Assembly (NCBI RefSeq): GCF_001598415.1 | Contig: NZ_BCYX01000020.1 | Location: forward strand, 1 to 64,000 | Direction of reading: 5' to 3' | Length of the DNA stretch: 64,000 bases | Source of the DNA: Sphingomonas mali NBRC 15500 | GTDB taxonomy: Bacteria; Pseudomonadota; Alphaproteobacteria; Sphingomonadales; Sphingomonadaceae | Part shown: in pieces, positions 43,871 through 52,605 of the stretch | How the letters are laid out: each line of letters begins with the position of its first letter | Numbering within the stretch: the first letter of the stretch is position 1 | Translations under genes and position numbers: made by a program | The notes under the pieces: model-generated | Database searches by the model: none | Seen by the model: the letters and a program-made list of their open reading frames with translations, nothing else | What the model was told of the DNA's origin: nothing

Positions 43871-44664
43871 CGCGGCATCGGTTCGACCGGCTGCGGCTGA
43901 TCCAGAAGCAGATCAACGAGCGGCCGCGGCTGCGCGAATGGCTGACGCGGCTGCGCCATGGCGCGCGCGACCTGGATGTCGTGCTGTTCAAGCGGAAGGT
44001 CAGGATCAACGCGTTGCGGGAGAACGGTTACTATCGTGCATCGAGGTTGGCGCGCGCCAACAGCCTGTTGCGCGACGAAACGCTGGTGATGCAGCGGGTC
44101 AGCATGATGCTCGGCGATGGCGTCACCTTTGTCGATATCGGCGCCAATATCGGCATTTTCTCCTCGGTCATCGCCGACGCGCAGCGGCTGTTCCGCGATT
44201 TTCGCGTGATCGCGTTCGAGGCCGATCCGGCGACGTTCGCACGGCTCGCGGTCAACGCCGAACGCTTCGGGTTCGACGCCATCAATGTCGCGCTGGCGGC
44301 CGAGGCTGGCGAACTCGACTTCGCGACCGGCGCGGTGTCGGGGATCGCGACGCGCCGCGACCATGCGGGCCGCGCGCATATCGCCGGGCGCGGCTTCACT
44401 GTCACCGCGCGACGGCTGGACAGTTTCGATCTGCCGGGCAGACTGGTGATCAAGATCGACGTCGAGCAAATGGAACTGGACGTGCTCGAAGGTGCACGCG
44501 GCATGTTCGAGGCGGAGCGGGTCGCGGCCGTCTATCTCGACGAGTTCGACGACAAGGAGGCGGTGCTCGATTTCCTCTCCGGATATGGATTCGAGCTGAT
44601 GGCGCCCGCGCGCCTCAATCCATTCGCCCCCGGCCGCCGCGCGCTGCTCGCCGTCCGCCGCTGA
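43867..44664 (+). CDS. FkbM family methyltransferase
   Basis: 265 residues from GTG 43867. SAM-binding motif I is FVDIGANIGIFSSVIADAQ, then VIAFEADPATFARLAVNAERFG (pieces), and IKIDVEQMELDVLEGA, the FkbM signature. It ends RRALLAVRR. FkbM proteins methylate sugar or polyketide hydroxyls. The gene forms a two-gene unit with the Asp/Asn hydroxylase and is convergent with the UDP-glucuronate epimerase, so it could serve either the RiPP or the polysaccharide. Confidence 0.87.
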   Translation: MTRHRFDRLRLIQKQINERPRLREWLTRLRHGARDLDVVLFKRKVRINALRENGYYRASRLARANSLLRDETLVMQRVSMMLGDGVTFVDIGANIGIFSSVIADAQRLFRDFRVIAFEADPATFARLAVNAERFGFDAINVALAAEAGELDFATGAVSGIATRRDHAGRAHIAGRGFTVTARRLDSFDLPGRLVIKIDVEQMELDVLEGARGMFEAERVAAVYLDEFDDKEAVLDFLSGYGFELMAPARLNPFAPGRRALLAVRR

Positions 44665-44670
44665 CGCCGA

Positions 44671-45669
44671 TCAGACCCCGTGATATTCCCGGTACCATGA
44701 CACGAAGTTCGGCACCCCGACCTCGATCGGCGTCGTCGGACTGAACCCCAGATCGCGTTCGATCGCGCTGATATCGGCATAGGTCGCGGGCACGTCGCCG
44801 GGCTGCATCGGCTGATAGTCGCGGATCGCCTTCACACCGCAGGCATTTTCGATCAGGTCGATCATCTTGCCGAGCTCTTCGGAGCGGTGGTTGCCGATAT
44901 TGTAGATGGCATGGGGCGTGCGGCTGCCGCCGGCTTTTTCTTCGCCATCGTCCTTGGGCGCCGAATCGAGGCACGACACCACGCCCGTCACGATATCGTC
45001 GATATAGGTGAAGTCGCGGCGCATATCGCCATTGTTGAACACCGGGATCGGACGGCCTTCGAGGATCGCCTTGGTGAAGATCCACATCGCCATGTCGGGG
45101 CGGCCCCAGGGGCCATAGACGGTGAAGAAGCGCAGGCCTGTCTGCGGCAGCCGATAGAGGCTGGCATAGGTCTCGCTCATCAGCTCGTCGGCCTTCTTGG
45201 TCGCGGCATAGAGCGATAGCGGGTGATCGACGCGATCCTCGACGCGGAAGGGGAGTTGGTCGTTGCCGCCATAGACGGATGAGGACGAGGCGTAGACGAG
45301 GTGCTCGACCTTACGGTGTCGAGCGACCTCCATCACATTGAGATGCCCGACCAGGTTCGACTGTACATAGGCGCGGGGGTTGTCGATCGAATAACGGACG
45401 CCCGCCTGCGCGCCCAGATGGACGATGCGGTCGAACTCCTTGCCCGCAAGCGCCGCCTCGAGCGCTTCGTGATCGGCGAAATCGACCTGGATGAATTCGA
45501 ACCGGTTGGTGTTGAGTCCGTGGATCAGCGCAACGCGGTCGCGCTTGAGGTCGACCGAATAATAATCGTTGAGGTTGTCGATGCCGATCACGATGTCGCC
45601 GCGGTCGAGCAATCGCCGGATCACCCAACTGCCGATGAATCCGGCCGCGCCGGTGACGAGTACGCGCAT
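44671..45669 (-). CDS. NAD-dependent epimerase, UDP-glucuronate 4-epimerase type
   Basis: 332 residues. The Rossmann motif GAAGFIGSWVIRRLLDRGD is followed by IDNLNDYYSVDLKRDR, typical of UDP-glucuronate 4-epimerases. Next come AQAGVRYSIDNPRAYVQSN, YASSSSVYGGN, the YAATKK catalytic Tyr/Lys near residue 150 and LRFFTVYGPWGRPDMA. It interconverts UDP-glucuronate and UDP-galacturonate for polysaccharide synthesis. GGAG eight bases upstream supports ATG 45669 over TTG 45672. It follows the UDP-sugar dehydrogenase closely in one operon. Confidence 0.9.
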   Translation of the reverse strand: MRVLVTGAAGFIGSWVIRRLLDRGDIVIGIDNLNDYYSVDLKRDRVALIHGLNTNRFEFIQVDFADHEALEAALAGKEFDRIVHLGAQAGVRYSIDNPRAYVQSNLVGHLNVMEVARHRKVEHLVYASSSSVYGGNDQLPFRVEDRVDHPLSLYAATKKADELMSETYASLYRLPQTGLRFFTVYGPWGRPDMAMWIFTKAILEGRPIPVFNNGDMRRDFTYIDDIVTGVVSCLDSAPKDDGEEKAGGSRTPHAIYNIGNHRSEELGKMIDLIENACGVKAIRDYQPMQPGDVPATYADISAIERDLGFSPTTPIEVGVPNFVSWYREYHGV

Positions 45670-45679
45670 CAAATTACTC

Positions 45680-46927
45680 CTAAAGCGTCCAGCGCGCTGT
45701 GCCGGTCATTTCGGGGACGCCGTTCTTGATATCGGCAAACAGACCGCCTGGGGCGACCAATCGAGCCAATCCACCGTCCATTTCGAGGTAAGTCTTGTGC
45801 GGAACGGCGAGCACGACGAGGTCGTAGCTGCGACTCAGCGCGTCGCCGTCGAGCGTGATGCCATATTCGTGCGTCGCCTCGGCGGGGTCGGCCATCGGGT
45901 CGTGGACGGTGACGTCGTGCCCGTGTGCGCCGAGCGCGGTCACCAGTTCGGCAACCTTGGAATTGCGCAAATCGGGGACATTTTCCTTGAAGGTAAGCCC
46001 AAGCACCAGGGCCGAACCCGCCTTGCCGGTGCGTGCGTGGATTTGCTTTGCGATCCAGTCCGCCATGCCGTCGTTGGTGCCGCGCCCCGCCAGGATGACG
46101 CGGGGGTCATGGCCGACCTCTTCCGCAAGGTGGCTGAGATAATAGGGGTCGACGCCGATACAGTGGCCGCCGACCAGCCCGGGTTGGAAGGGCAGGAAAT
46201 TCCACTTGGTCTTCGCCGCCGCCAGCACGTCCCACACCGACAGATCGATCGCTCCGAAAATCCGTGCGATCTCGTTCATGAAGGCGATGTTGATGTCGCG
46301 CTGAGCATTCTCGATCGCCTTGGCGGCTTCGGCGGCCTTGATCGACGCGGCGCGGAACACGCCGGCCGAGGTGACCTTGCCGTAGATTGCCTCAAGCCGG
46401 TCGGTGGTGGCGTCGTCCTCGCCAGCGATGACCTTGACGATGCGGTCGACGGTATGTTCGCGATCACCGGGATTGATGCGCTCGGGCGAATAGCCGAGCG
46501 TGAAGTCGCGGCCGCGCACCAGGCCCGATACCTGCTCGATCTCGGGCCCACAGATATCCTCGGTGACGCCGGGATAGACGGTGCTTTCGTAGATGATCGT
46601 GGGACGCTCCGCGGGGTCGATCATCCTGGCGACCATCCGCGTCGCGCCCATTACCGCGCCAAGGTCGGGGCGCTTGTCGGCGTCGATCGGGGTGGGAACG
46701 GTGACGATATAGGCGCTCGCCGCAGGGCAGGCCGATGGGTCGGACGTGTAATTGAGGGTCGAAGCGTCGAGCGTGGCTTGGTCGATTTCGCCGGTCCGGT
46801 CATGGCCCTGCGTCAGTTCGGCGATGCGGCCGGCGTCGATGTCGACACCCCAGACCTCGAAATGGCGAGCGAGCGCGATGGCTAAAGGCAGGCCGACATA
46901 ACCCAGGCCGACGACGACAAGCTTCAC
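45680..46927 (-). CDS. Nucleotide sugar dehydrogenase (TviB/WbpO-like)
   Basis: 415 residues. The NAD motif is VVGLGYVGLPLAIALARHFE, with YIVTVPTPID, YESTVYPGVTED, SPERINPGD, the dimer helix AEAAKAIENAQRDINIAF, and the catalytic Cys in GGHCIGVDPYYL near residue 254. It oxidises a UDP-hexose or UDP-HexNAc C6 to the uronate with two NAD+. The Y.V.T.D..G.E style motifs suggest the UDP-GlcNAc/GalNAc dehydrogenase branch. GTG 46927 is chosen for AAGGAG upstream. Confidence 0.88.
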   Translation of the reverse strand: MKLVVVGLGYVGLPLAIALARHFEVWGVDIDAGRIAELTQGHDRTGEIDQATLDASTLNYTSDPSACPAASAYIVTVPTPIDADKRPDLGAVMGATRMVARMIDPAERPTIIYESTVYPGVTEDICGPEIEQVSGLVRGRDFTLGYSPERINPGDREHTVDRIVKVIAGEDDATTDRLEAIYGKVTSAGVFRAASIKAAEAAKAIENAQRDINIAFMNEIARIFGAIDLSVWDVLAAAKTKWNFLPFQPGLVGGHCIGVDPYYLSHLAEEVGHDPRVILAGRGTNDGMADWIAKQIHARTGKAGSALVLGLTFKENVPDLRNSKVAELVTALGAHGHDVTVHDPMADPAEATHEYGITLDGDALSRSYDLVVLAVPHKTYLEMDGGLARLVAPGGLFADIKNGVPEMTGTARWTL

Positions 46928-47058
46928 ACGCGCTCCTTCGCAACGCCGGAGCGGATGGGCGCGCTCGGCACCCGCTTCCCCCGGACCACCGGCCCTTAGC
47001 GGCGAAGCCGGCAACGGCCAAGCTGGCTTGAATCCCGCGTCTCGGCTAGCGACCGAGG

Positions 47059-47997
47059 ATGATCAAGCCGTTAAGGCCATTGCTTGCTTTTGTCCTGATC
47101 GCCGCCGGGCCGTCCGCCGACGACCAGGCGACCTCGGTCGTCCGTGCCCTGCTCCAGCAGGACATTGCGGTGGCGACGATCGGCTATCGGATGGCGACCG
47201 CCAATGTCGATCTATGCGTCGAGCATATGGTCGACAGCGGCATGCTGATCGAGACATTGGGTCAATATGGCGCGGCGTTCCGGCCCGCCGCGCGAGAGGT
47301 GCTGGGGCTGCGCGATGGCCCGACCGTCGCGCTGGTCGTGGCGGGATCGCCCGCCGAGCGCGCCGGGCTCAAGCCGGGAGACGTGCTGGTCGATGCCGAT
47401 GGTGCGCCGTTCGCGGTGGCGCCGCCGGCCTCGGTCGATGGACGATTCGCTGGCGTCGAGGCGGCGATGACCGCGCTCGATACGGCGCTGGCCGACGGTA
47501 AAGCGCGGCTGACGATCGAGCGCGATGGCCAGCGGCTGACGGTCGACCTGATCGGCATCGCCGCCTGCAAGGCGCGGTTCCAATTGGTGCCGGGCGACTA
47601 TGCCGACGCGGTCGCGAACGGCACATGGGTGCAATTGTCGACGCGGATGGCGGGGTTCGCAAAGACACCCGACGAACTGGCCGCGATCCTCGCCCACGAA
47701 CTCGCGCATAACGCCCTGGGGCATCGCAAGGCGGAGGCGAAAGTGCAACGTTTGCATGAGCTTCAAGCCGACCGGCTGATGCCTTATTTGATGGCGCGGG
47801 CGGGATTCGATCCCGGTGCGGCGGTCATGCTGTGGCGGCGGTTCCAGGCGCAGCGGCTGGGCGGCTTGTTTCCGAGCGCGACGCATCCGCCATGGTCGGA
47901 CCGCGTGCGTGCGGTCGAAATCGAACGCGCGCGGATCGCGGATCTAGTATCCCGAGGCGGTGCGATCGCGCCACCAGATGATCTGAACTCGCAATGA
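47059..47997 (+). CDS. M48-type metalloprotease with N-terminal PDZ domain
   Basis: 312 residues with a short signal sequence (LRPLLAFVLIAAGPS). A PDZ domain spans roughly 80-165 (TVALVVAGSPAERAGLKPGDV, TIERDGQRLTVDL). The zinc site is LAHELAHNALGH near residue 212 with the third ligand in LHELQADRLM. It is probably a periplasmic or envelope protease handling misfolded proteins. The order PDZ then protease differs from the common protease then TPR M48 layout. Divergent from the UDP-sugar dehydrogenase, it precedes the priming transferase. Confidence 0.8.
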   Translation: MIKPLRPLLAFVLIAAGPSADDQATSVVRALLQQDIAVATIGYRMATANVDLCVEHMVDSGMLIETLGQYGAAFRPAAREVLGLRDGPTVALVVAGSPAERAGLKPGDVLVDADGAPFAVAPPASVDGRFAGVEAAMTALDTALADGKARLTIERDGQRLTVDLIGIAACKARFQLVPGDYADAVANGTWVQLSTRMAGFAKTPDELAAILAHELAHNALGHRKAEAKVQRLHELQADRLMPYLMARAGFDPGAAVMLWRRFQAQRLGGLFPSATHPPWSDRVRAVEIERARIADLVSRGGAIAPPDDLNSQ

Positions 47998-48088
47998 GTG
48001 TTGCGCCAGATCAATGGACTCGGGCCACTGTCCGGGTGTAACGCACCGTAACAACCGTGCCGCAGCGACTTTAAGGGGAATTGGTCAC

Positions 48089-49387
48089 ATGCTGATGAGC
48101 CGGGCCAAGGCAGCGACGCGCCCGCGATCGAGCATCTTCGAGTCCTTTCGCGTCGAGGCCTTCGCGGTGCTGGCGCTGGCCGTGCTCGTGCCGAGCATGC
48201 TGATCAGCCGCCCGATCCTTCTGGAGAATCCCAACGCGGCGACCCTCGTCGGAGGAGTCGACAATGTCGTTCTTGGCGCCGCGACCGGAGCCGTGCTTGG
48301 GCTTTTCCTGCTGCGACGGGTGACTGCGTTCCCCGGATCGCGCGTGTTCAGCTACATCATCCCGACCTATGCGACATCCTATGGGCTGGTGTTCGCGACG
48401 TTCTTTTTCCTGCGTCTCGACTATAGCCGCGCTTATCTGGGCACCTCGTTCGCGCTCTCGGCGATGACGTCATACGCCATCCATTTCTACCTGCTGCGCG
48501 CGACGACCAAACCCTTTTACATCGTCCCCTTCGGCAAGACCGCGGCACTGACCGACCTTCCCAATGTCGAATGGATTCCGCTGACCGAGCCGGTCATGCC
48601 GCCGGGGCGCGAGGCGGTGATCGTCGCTGACCTGCGGTACGACCATGACGATGATTGGGAACGCATGCTCGCCGAGGCCGCGGTCAGCGGCCACCCTGTC
48701 TATCACGTCAAGCAGATCCGCGAATCGCTGACCGGACGCGTATCGATCGAGCATCTGTCGGAAAACAGCTTTGGGTCGCTGCTCCCCAATCTCGCTTATC
48801 GCAAGATGAAACGCGGTTTCGATCTGCTGCTCACGCTGGTCGTCTTGCCGCTCCTGATCGTGCCGATGCTATTGGTCGCGTTGCTGGTGAAGATCGATTC
48901 GCAAGGGCCCGCGCTCTTCAAGCAGGAACGAATGGGTTATCGCGGCCGGCCGTTCATGGTGTGGAAGTTCCGCACGATGCGCGAATGCACGCCCGAGGAA
49001 GCGGCGCGCGACGGCTTCATCACCACCGATGACGATCAGCGCGTGACGCGCCTGGGTCGCTTCCTGCGCCGGACGCGGATCGACGAGCTGCCGCAGATGT
49101 GGAACATCATCAAAGGTGAGATGAGCTGGATCGGCCCGCGGCCCGAAGCCGTCGCGCTGTCGACCTGGTACGAGCAGGAAATCCCCTTCTATTCGTATCG
49201 CCATATCGTGCGGCCGGGGATCAGCGGCTGGGCACAAGTCAACCAGGGGCATGTCGCGGACCTTGCCTCGGTCCATTACAAGCTCAATTACGACTTCTTC
49301 TACATCAAGCACTTTTCGGGCTGGCTCGACCTACTGATCCTGCTGAAGACGGTCGGGACGGTGATCAGCGGGTTCGGCGCGAAATAG
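48089..49387 (+). CDS. Polyprenyl-phosphate sugar-1-phosphate transferase (exopolysaccharide priming enzyme)
   Basis: 432 residues. Four N-terminal helices lie at about 25-140, then a soluble segment. The catalytic domain begins KRGFDLLLTLVVLPLLIVPM, with DSQGPALFKQERMGYRGRPF, VWKFRTMRE, LRRTRIDELPQMWNIIKGEM and SWIGPRPE, ending WLDLLILLKTVGTVISG. It transfers a sugar-1-phosphate, usually glucose, from UDP-sugar to undecaprenyl phosphate, the first step of repeat-unit assembly. It is similar in plan to GelB/WcaJ. ATG 48089 has TAAGGGGA upstream. Confidence 0.92.
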   Translation: MLMSRAKAATRPRSSIFESFRVEAFAVLALAVLVPSMLISRPILLENPNAATLVGGVDNVVLGAATGAVLGLFLLRRVTAFPGSRVFSYIIPTYATSYGLVFATFFFLRLDYSRAYLGTSFALSAMTSYAIHFYLLRATTKPFYIVPFGKTAALTDLPNVEWIPLTEPVMPPGREAVIVADLRYDHDDDWERMLAEAAVSGHPVYHVKQIRESLTGRVSIEHLSENSFGSLLPNLAYRKMKRGFDLLLTLVVLPLLIVPMLLVALLVKIDSQGPALFKQERMGYRGRPFMVWKFRTMRECTPEEAARDGFITTDDDQRVTRLGRFLRRTRIDELPQMWNIIKGEMSWIGPRPEAVALSTWYEQEIPFYSYRHIVRPGISGWAQVNQGHVADLASVHYKLNYDFFYIKHFSGWLDLLILLKTVGTVISGFGAK

Positions 49388-49396
49388 CCAAGGCGC

Positions 49397-50647
49397 TCAG
49401 GCCGGCCAGAGGCCCCGCGTGTCGTAGATTGCCTTGCCGGCGCGCCGGTCGGCCGGGACGCCACGGAATTCGTGATGGTCGACCAGTACGACAAGCACGC
49501 CGCATTCGTCGAGCGCCTGATCGAGCGTCGCCTTGGTCGCGCCCGTGCCGTCGAACGCCAGCGGCAGCGCGTCGACATGCGGCTCCACCACGCGGACGCG
49601 GTCGCCATATTTCTTCGCGAGTTCCAGCGCGATTTCGAGCGCGGGGCTTTCGCGCAAATCGTCGATGTTCGCCTTGAACGACAGGCCCAGGCAGGCGACC
49701 GCTGCATCGGGATGCGCGTCGGCCAGCGCGGCGATACGCGCGAAGACGTAATGCGCCTTGCCGTCGTTCACCTCGCGCGCGGTGCGGATCAGCCGGGCAT
49801 TCTCTGGGTCGCTGTCGACGATGAACCAGGGGTCGACCGCGATGCAATGGCCGCCGACGCCGGGGCCTGGCTGGAGGATGTTGACACGGGGGTGGCGGTT
49901 GGCCAGCCGGATGACTTCCCAGACGTCGAGATCAAGCGTGTCGCAGACGATCGACAGCTCGTTGGCGAAAGCGATGTTGACGTCGCGGAACGAGTTTTCG
50001 ACCAGCTTGCACATTTCCGCGGTGCGTGCGGTGGTCGCGATGCAGTCGCCGGCGACGAAGCCCTTATAGAAGGCCACCGCGCGATCGGCACAGACGGGGC
50101 TGAGACCGCCGATCGAGCGATCGTTGCTGACCAGTTCCTCGAGGATCTTTCCGGGCAGCACGCGTTCGGGGCAATAAGCGACGCAGACGTCGGTTGGCGT
50201 ATCGCCGCCATCGGGGAAAGTGAGATCGGGGCGCGCTTCCTTGAGCACGTCGCGGACCGCCTCGGTAGTGCCGACCGGGCAGGTCGATTCGACGATCACC
50301 AGACTTCCCTTGCGCACCGCCGGGGCGATCGAACGAGTCGCGGTCAGGACATATTTGATGTCGGGCGCGTGCCCGTCGGTGAACGGTGTCGGCACCGCGA
50401 TCACGAACACGTCGCTGGGCTCTGGCGCGGGCGCCGCCCGCAACGAGCCGGTCGCAACCATATCGTGCACCAGAGATTCGAGATTGGCTTCCTCGATATG
50501 GATACGGCCGGCATTGATCGTCTCGACGACGTGCGGGCTGATGTCGATGCCCAGCACCGATGCGCCGCTGCGGGCGATTACCGCCGCCGTGGGCAAGCCG
50601 ATATAACCGAGACCCACGACGCAGACGCGAAGACTGCTCGGGCTCAT
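49397..50647 (-). CDS. wecC: UDP-N-acetyl-D-mannosamine dehydrogenase-like nucleotide sugar dehydrogenase
   Basis: 416 residues. The NAD motif is VVGLGYIGLPTAAVIARSG, followed by IHIEEANLESLV, IAVPTPFTDGHAPDI, ESTCPVGTTEAVRDVL, CPERVLPGKILEELV, and the catalytic Cys in GGHCIAVDPWFIV near residue 265. The blocks IEE.NLE and RVLPG..L.EL are typical of WecC. It oxidises UDP-ManNAc to UDP-ManNAcA. The gene starts one base after the wecB stop, so the two form a substrate-producing pair. Confidence 0.9.
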   Translation of the reverse strand: MSPSSLRVCVVGLGYIGLPTAAVIARSGASVLGIDISPHVVETINAGRIHIEEANLESLVHDMVATGSLRAAPAPEPSDVFVIAVPTPFTDGHAPDIKYVLTATRSIAPAVRKGSLVIVESTCPVGTTEAVRDVLKEARPDLTFPDGGDTPTDVCVAYCPERVLPGKILEELVSNDRSIGGLSPVCADRAVAFYKGFVAGDCIATTARTAEMCKLVENSFRDVNIAFANELSIVCDTLDLDVWEVIRLANRHPRVNILQPGPGVGGHCIAVDPWFIVDSDPENARLIRTAREVNDGKAHYVFARIAALADAHPDAAVACLGLSFKANIDDLRESPALEIALELAKKYGDRVRVVEPHVDALPLAFDGTGATKATLDQALDECGVLVVLVDHHEFRGVPADRRAGKAIYDTRGLWPA

Positions 50648-50648
50648 A

Positions 50649-51782
50649 TCAGCGAGCCGAATCGAGGATGATGCGGGCGATCCGCTCGCTACTTTTGCCA
50701 TCCCCGAACGGGTTATGGGCACGGGCCATTGCTTCATAGGCGGCCTTATCGTCCAAAAGACGTGAAGCTTCGGTAACGATGACCTCCTCGTCATTGCCGA
50801 CCAACTTGGCGGTGCCGGCGGCGACACCTTCCGGCCGCTCGGTTGTCTCGCGCATGACCAGCACCGGCTTGGCGAGGGCGGGGGCTTCCTCCTGGACGCC
50901 GCCACTATCGGTCATCACGAAATGGCACAGCGACAGCAGGCGCACGAAATTGGGATAATCGAGCGGGTCGATCATCGCGATATTGTCAATGCCTCCCAGC
51001 ACCTCGGTCATCGGCGCACGGACATTGGGATTGGGATGGACCGGGAAGATCACCGCGACGTCGGGGCGATCGGCGATTCGGCGGACCGCCTGGGCGACCG
51101 ATTTTAGTCCGTCGCCGAAATTTTCCCGCCGGTGTGTCGTTACGGCAACTATGCGTTTGCCGGCAAAACGGGCGGCGATCGGCGTGATCGTCGAGGCGAG
51201 TGTGGCGTCCGAGTCTACTCGCGCGCGCGTCTCGATCAACGCGTCGATCACGGTGTTGCCGGTGACGTGGACGCGCTCGGCCGGAACATTTTCGGCAAGC
51301 AGGGCGTCGCGTGAGGTTTCGGTCGGGGCGAAGTGCAGGTCGGCGATCGCGCCCACGACCTTGCGGTTCACCTCTTCGGGCCAGGGATGATAGATGTTGC
51401 CACTGCGCAGCCCGGCCTCGACATGGCCGACCGGAATCTTGCGATAATAAGCGGTGAGCGCGCCAATCATCGCGGTCGCGGTGTCGCCCTGGACGATGAC
51501 GCGGTCGGGGCGGTCGGCGTCCATCACCTTGCCCAGCTCGGTCAGCAGCCGCGCGCTGAGCGTGTCGAGCGACTGGTTAGGCAGCATCAAGCCTAGATCG
51601 TGCTCGGGTGTAATCCGGGCAATCTCAAGGACCTGATCGAGCATCTCTCGGTGCTGGCCGGTGACGCATACCCGCACATCGGCATTGGTGCGGCGAAGCG
51701 CATGGACCAATGGAAAGAGCTTGATCGCTTCAGGGCGCGTCCCGAAGACCACGAGGATGCGGGAACGGGCGGCGGAAGGCAT
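50649..51782 (-). CDS. wecB: UDP-N-acetylglucosamine 2-epimerase (non-hydrolysing)
   Basis: 377 residues starting MPSAARSRILVVFGTRPEAI, with VTGQHREMLDQVLEI, VQGDTATAMIGALTAYY, VGHVEAGLRSGNIYHPWPEE, TTHRRENFG and MTDSGGVQEEAPALAKPVLV. These are the standard WecB blocks. It makes UDP-ManNAc from UDP-GlcNAc. A GAAAGGACGTTC ribosome-binding site lies upstream of ATG 51782. It forms an operon with the dehydrogenase. Confidence 0.94.
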   Translation of the reverse strand: MPSAARSRILVVFGTRPEAIKLFPLVHALRRTNADVRVCVTGQHREMLDQVLEIARITPEHDLGLMLPNQSLDTLSARLLTELGKVMDADRPDRVIVQGDTATAMIGALTAYYRKIPVGHVEAGLRSGNIYHPWPEEVNRKVVGAIADLHFAPTETSRDALLAENVPAERVHVTGNTVIDALIETRARVDSDATLASTITPIAARFAGKRIVAVTTHRRENFGDGLKSVAQAVRRIADRPDVAVIFPVHPNPNVRAPMTEVLGGIDNIAMIDPLDYPNFVRLLSLCHFVMTDSGGVQEEAPALAKPVLVMRETTERPEGVAAGTAKLVGNDEEVIVTEASRLLDDKAAYEAMARAHNPFGDGKSSERIARIILDSAR

Positions 51783-52149
51783 GAACGTCCTTTCCTGGAT
51801 TGGGTGACGCCAGACAAGCCCCATTCGTCATGCTGCGCTCGTGTCGCGGAGACCCGGCGGGTCATCACGAGGATGTGGCGATCCGTTCCGCATAGGTGGG
51901 AAACCCTGACCTATCGTCATCAGAATTTAACCGTTGTCGGCGATAGGCGATGCATGGAAGCCACAGTCGGATAAAAACGCTCTGGCAACGCAACAAATCC
52001 AGCTGATCGGCGTTTGCGGACTGTTGGCGTTGATGCCGAAATTGGGGCGGGGAACGATCCCGGAACGATCGGCACTATGGTTGACAGTTGGCGCGTTTGT
52101 GTGGCAAGCGCGGTGAGAAATTGGAACAGATAACCAAGGGAGTTTGCTA
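51783..52149. promoter_or_regulatory. 367-bp intergenic region between wecB and a small exported protein
   Basis: I see no gene here. A direct repeat GGAACGATC occurs at 52051-52059 and 52062-52070, one helical turn apart, and 11 bp later TTGACA (52081-52086) resembles a -35 element for the gene at 52150. No good -10 is seen at the usual spacing. The wecB promoter must lie in the left part. The rest shows nothing I can name. Confidence 0.4.
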
Positions 52150-52401
52150 ATGGTGCTGTTTAAGTCCGCTGTTGCGGCGCTCGCGTCGGTGGCGCTCGCG
52201 GCGACCCCGGCGTTGGCTCAGGCTGCGCCCGCCAAGGGCACGGTCATGGCCAAGGTCAGCACCGTGCGCGCTGGCGCCGATGCCAAGGATGGCAATCATC
52301 TGAATGGCAGCGGGACCATCGTTGCGGTTCTCGCGGTCATTGCCATCATCGGCGGCATCGTTGCCGCCACCTCGGGTAGCTCGAAGCCGAAGAGCCCGTG
52401 A
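52150..52401 (+). CDS. Small exported protein with C-terminal hydrophobic helix (83 aa)
   Basis: The signal peptide ends ATPALAQ|AAPAKGT. A short linker with NHLNGSGT follows, then a helix near 57-75 (IVAVLAVIAIIGGIVAATSG), and the tail SSKPKSP. It could be a secreted precursor anchored in the inner membrane. AGGGAG 8 bases upstream supports ATG 52150. It is followed 70 bp later by a terminator. Its position among polysaccharide genes is suggestive only; I recognise no family. Confidence 0.65.
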   Translation: MVLFKSAVAALASVALAATPALAQAAPAKGTVMAKVSTVRAGADAKDGNHLNGSGTIVAVLAVIAIIGGIVAATSGSSKPKSP

Positions 52402-52471
52402 TCGGTTTCTAACCGGATATTGCGGGGCGCGGGGTTTCAGGACTTCGCGCCCTTCTTATTTGTGCTGAACT

Positions 52472-52503
52472 CCCGGACGGCGGTGCGCCGAGCCGGGTTT
52501 TTT
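52472..52503 (+). terminator. Rho-independent terminator after the small exported gene
   Basis: Stem CCCGG (52472-52476) pairs with CCGGG (52493-52497), and an inner GGCG/CGCC pair extends it around a GTG loop. T6 follows directly (52498-52503). The strength and position after 52401 fit a terminator on the plus strand, ahead of the methyltransferase gene. Confidence 0.8.
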
Positions 52504-52605
52504 ATTGCGCCAGGCGGACGCATCGCTTGGTGCATCCGGGGCCCGGCCACGGTAGGCCGATACTGACACACGCCCGGAGCGAGGGCGATTGCCAAGGGAG
52601 CGACA

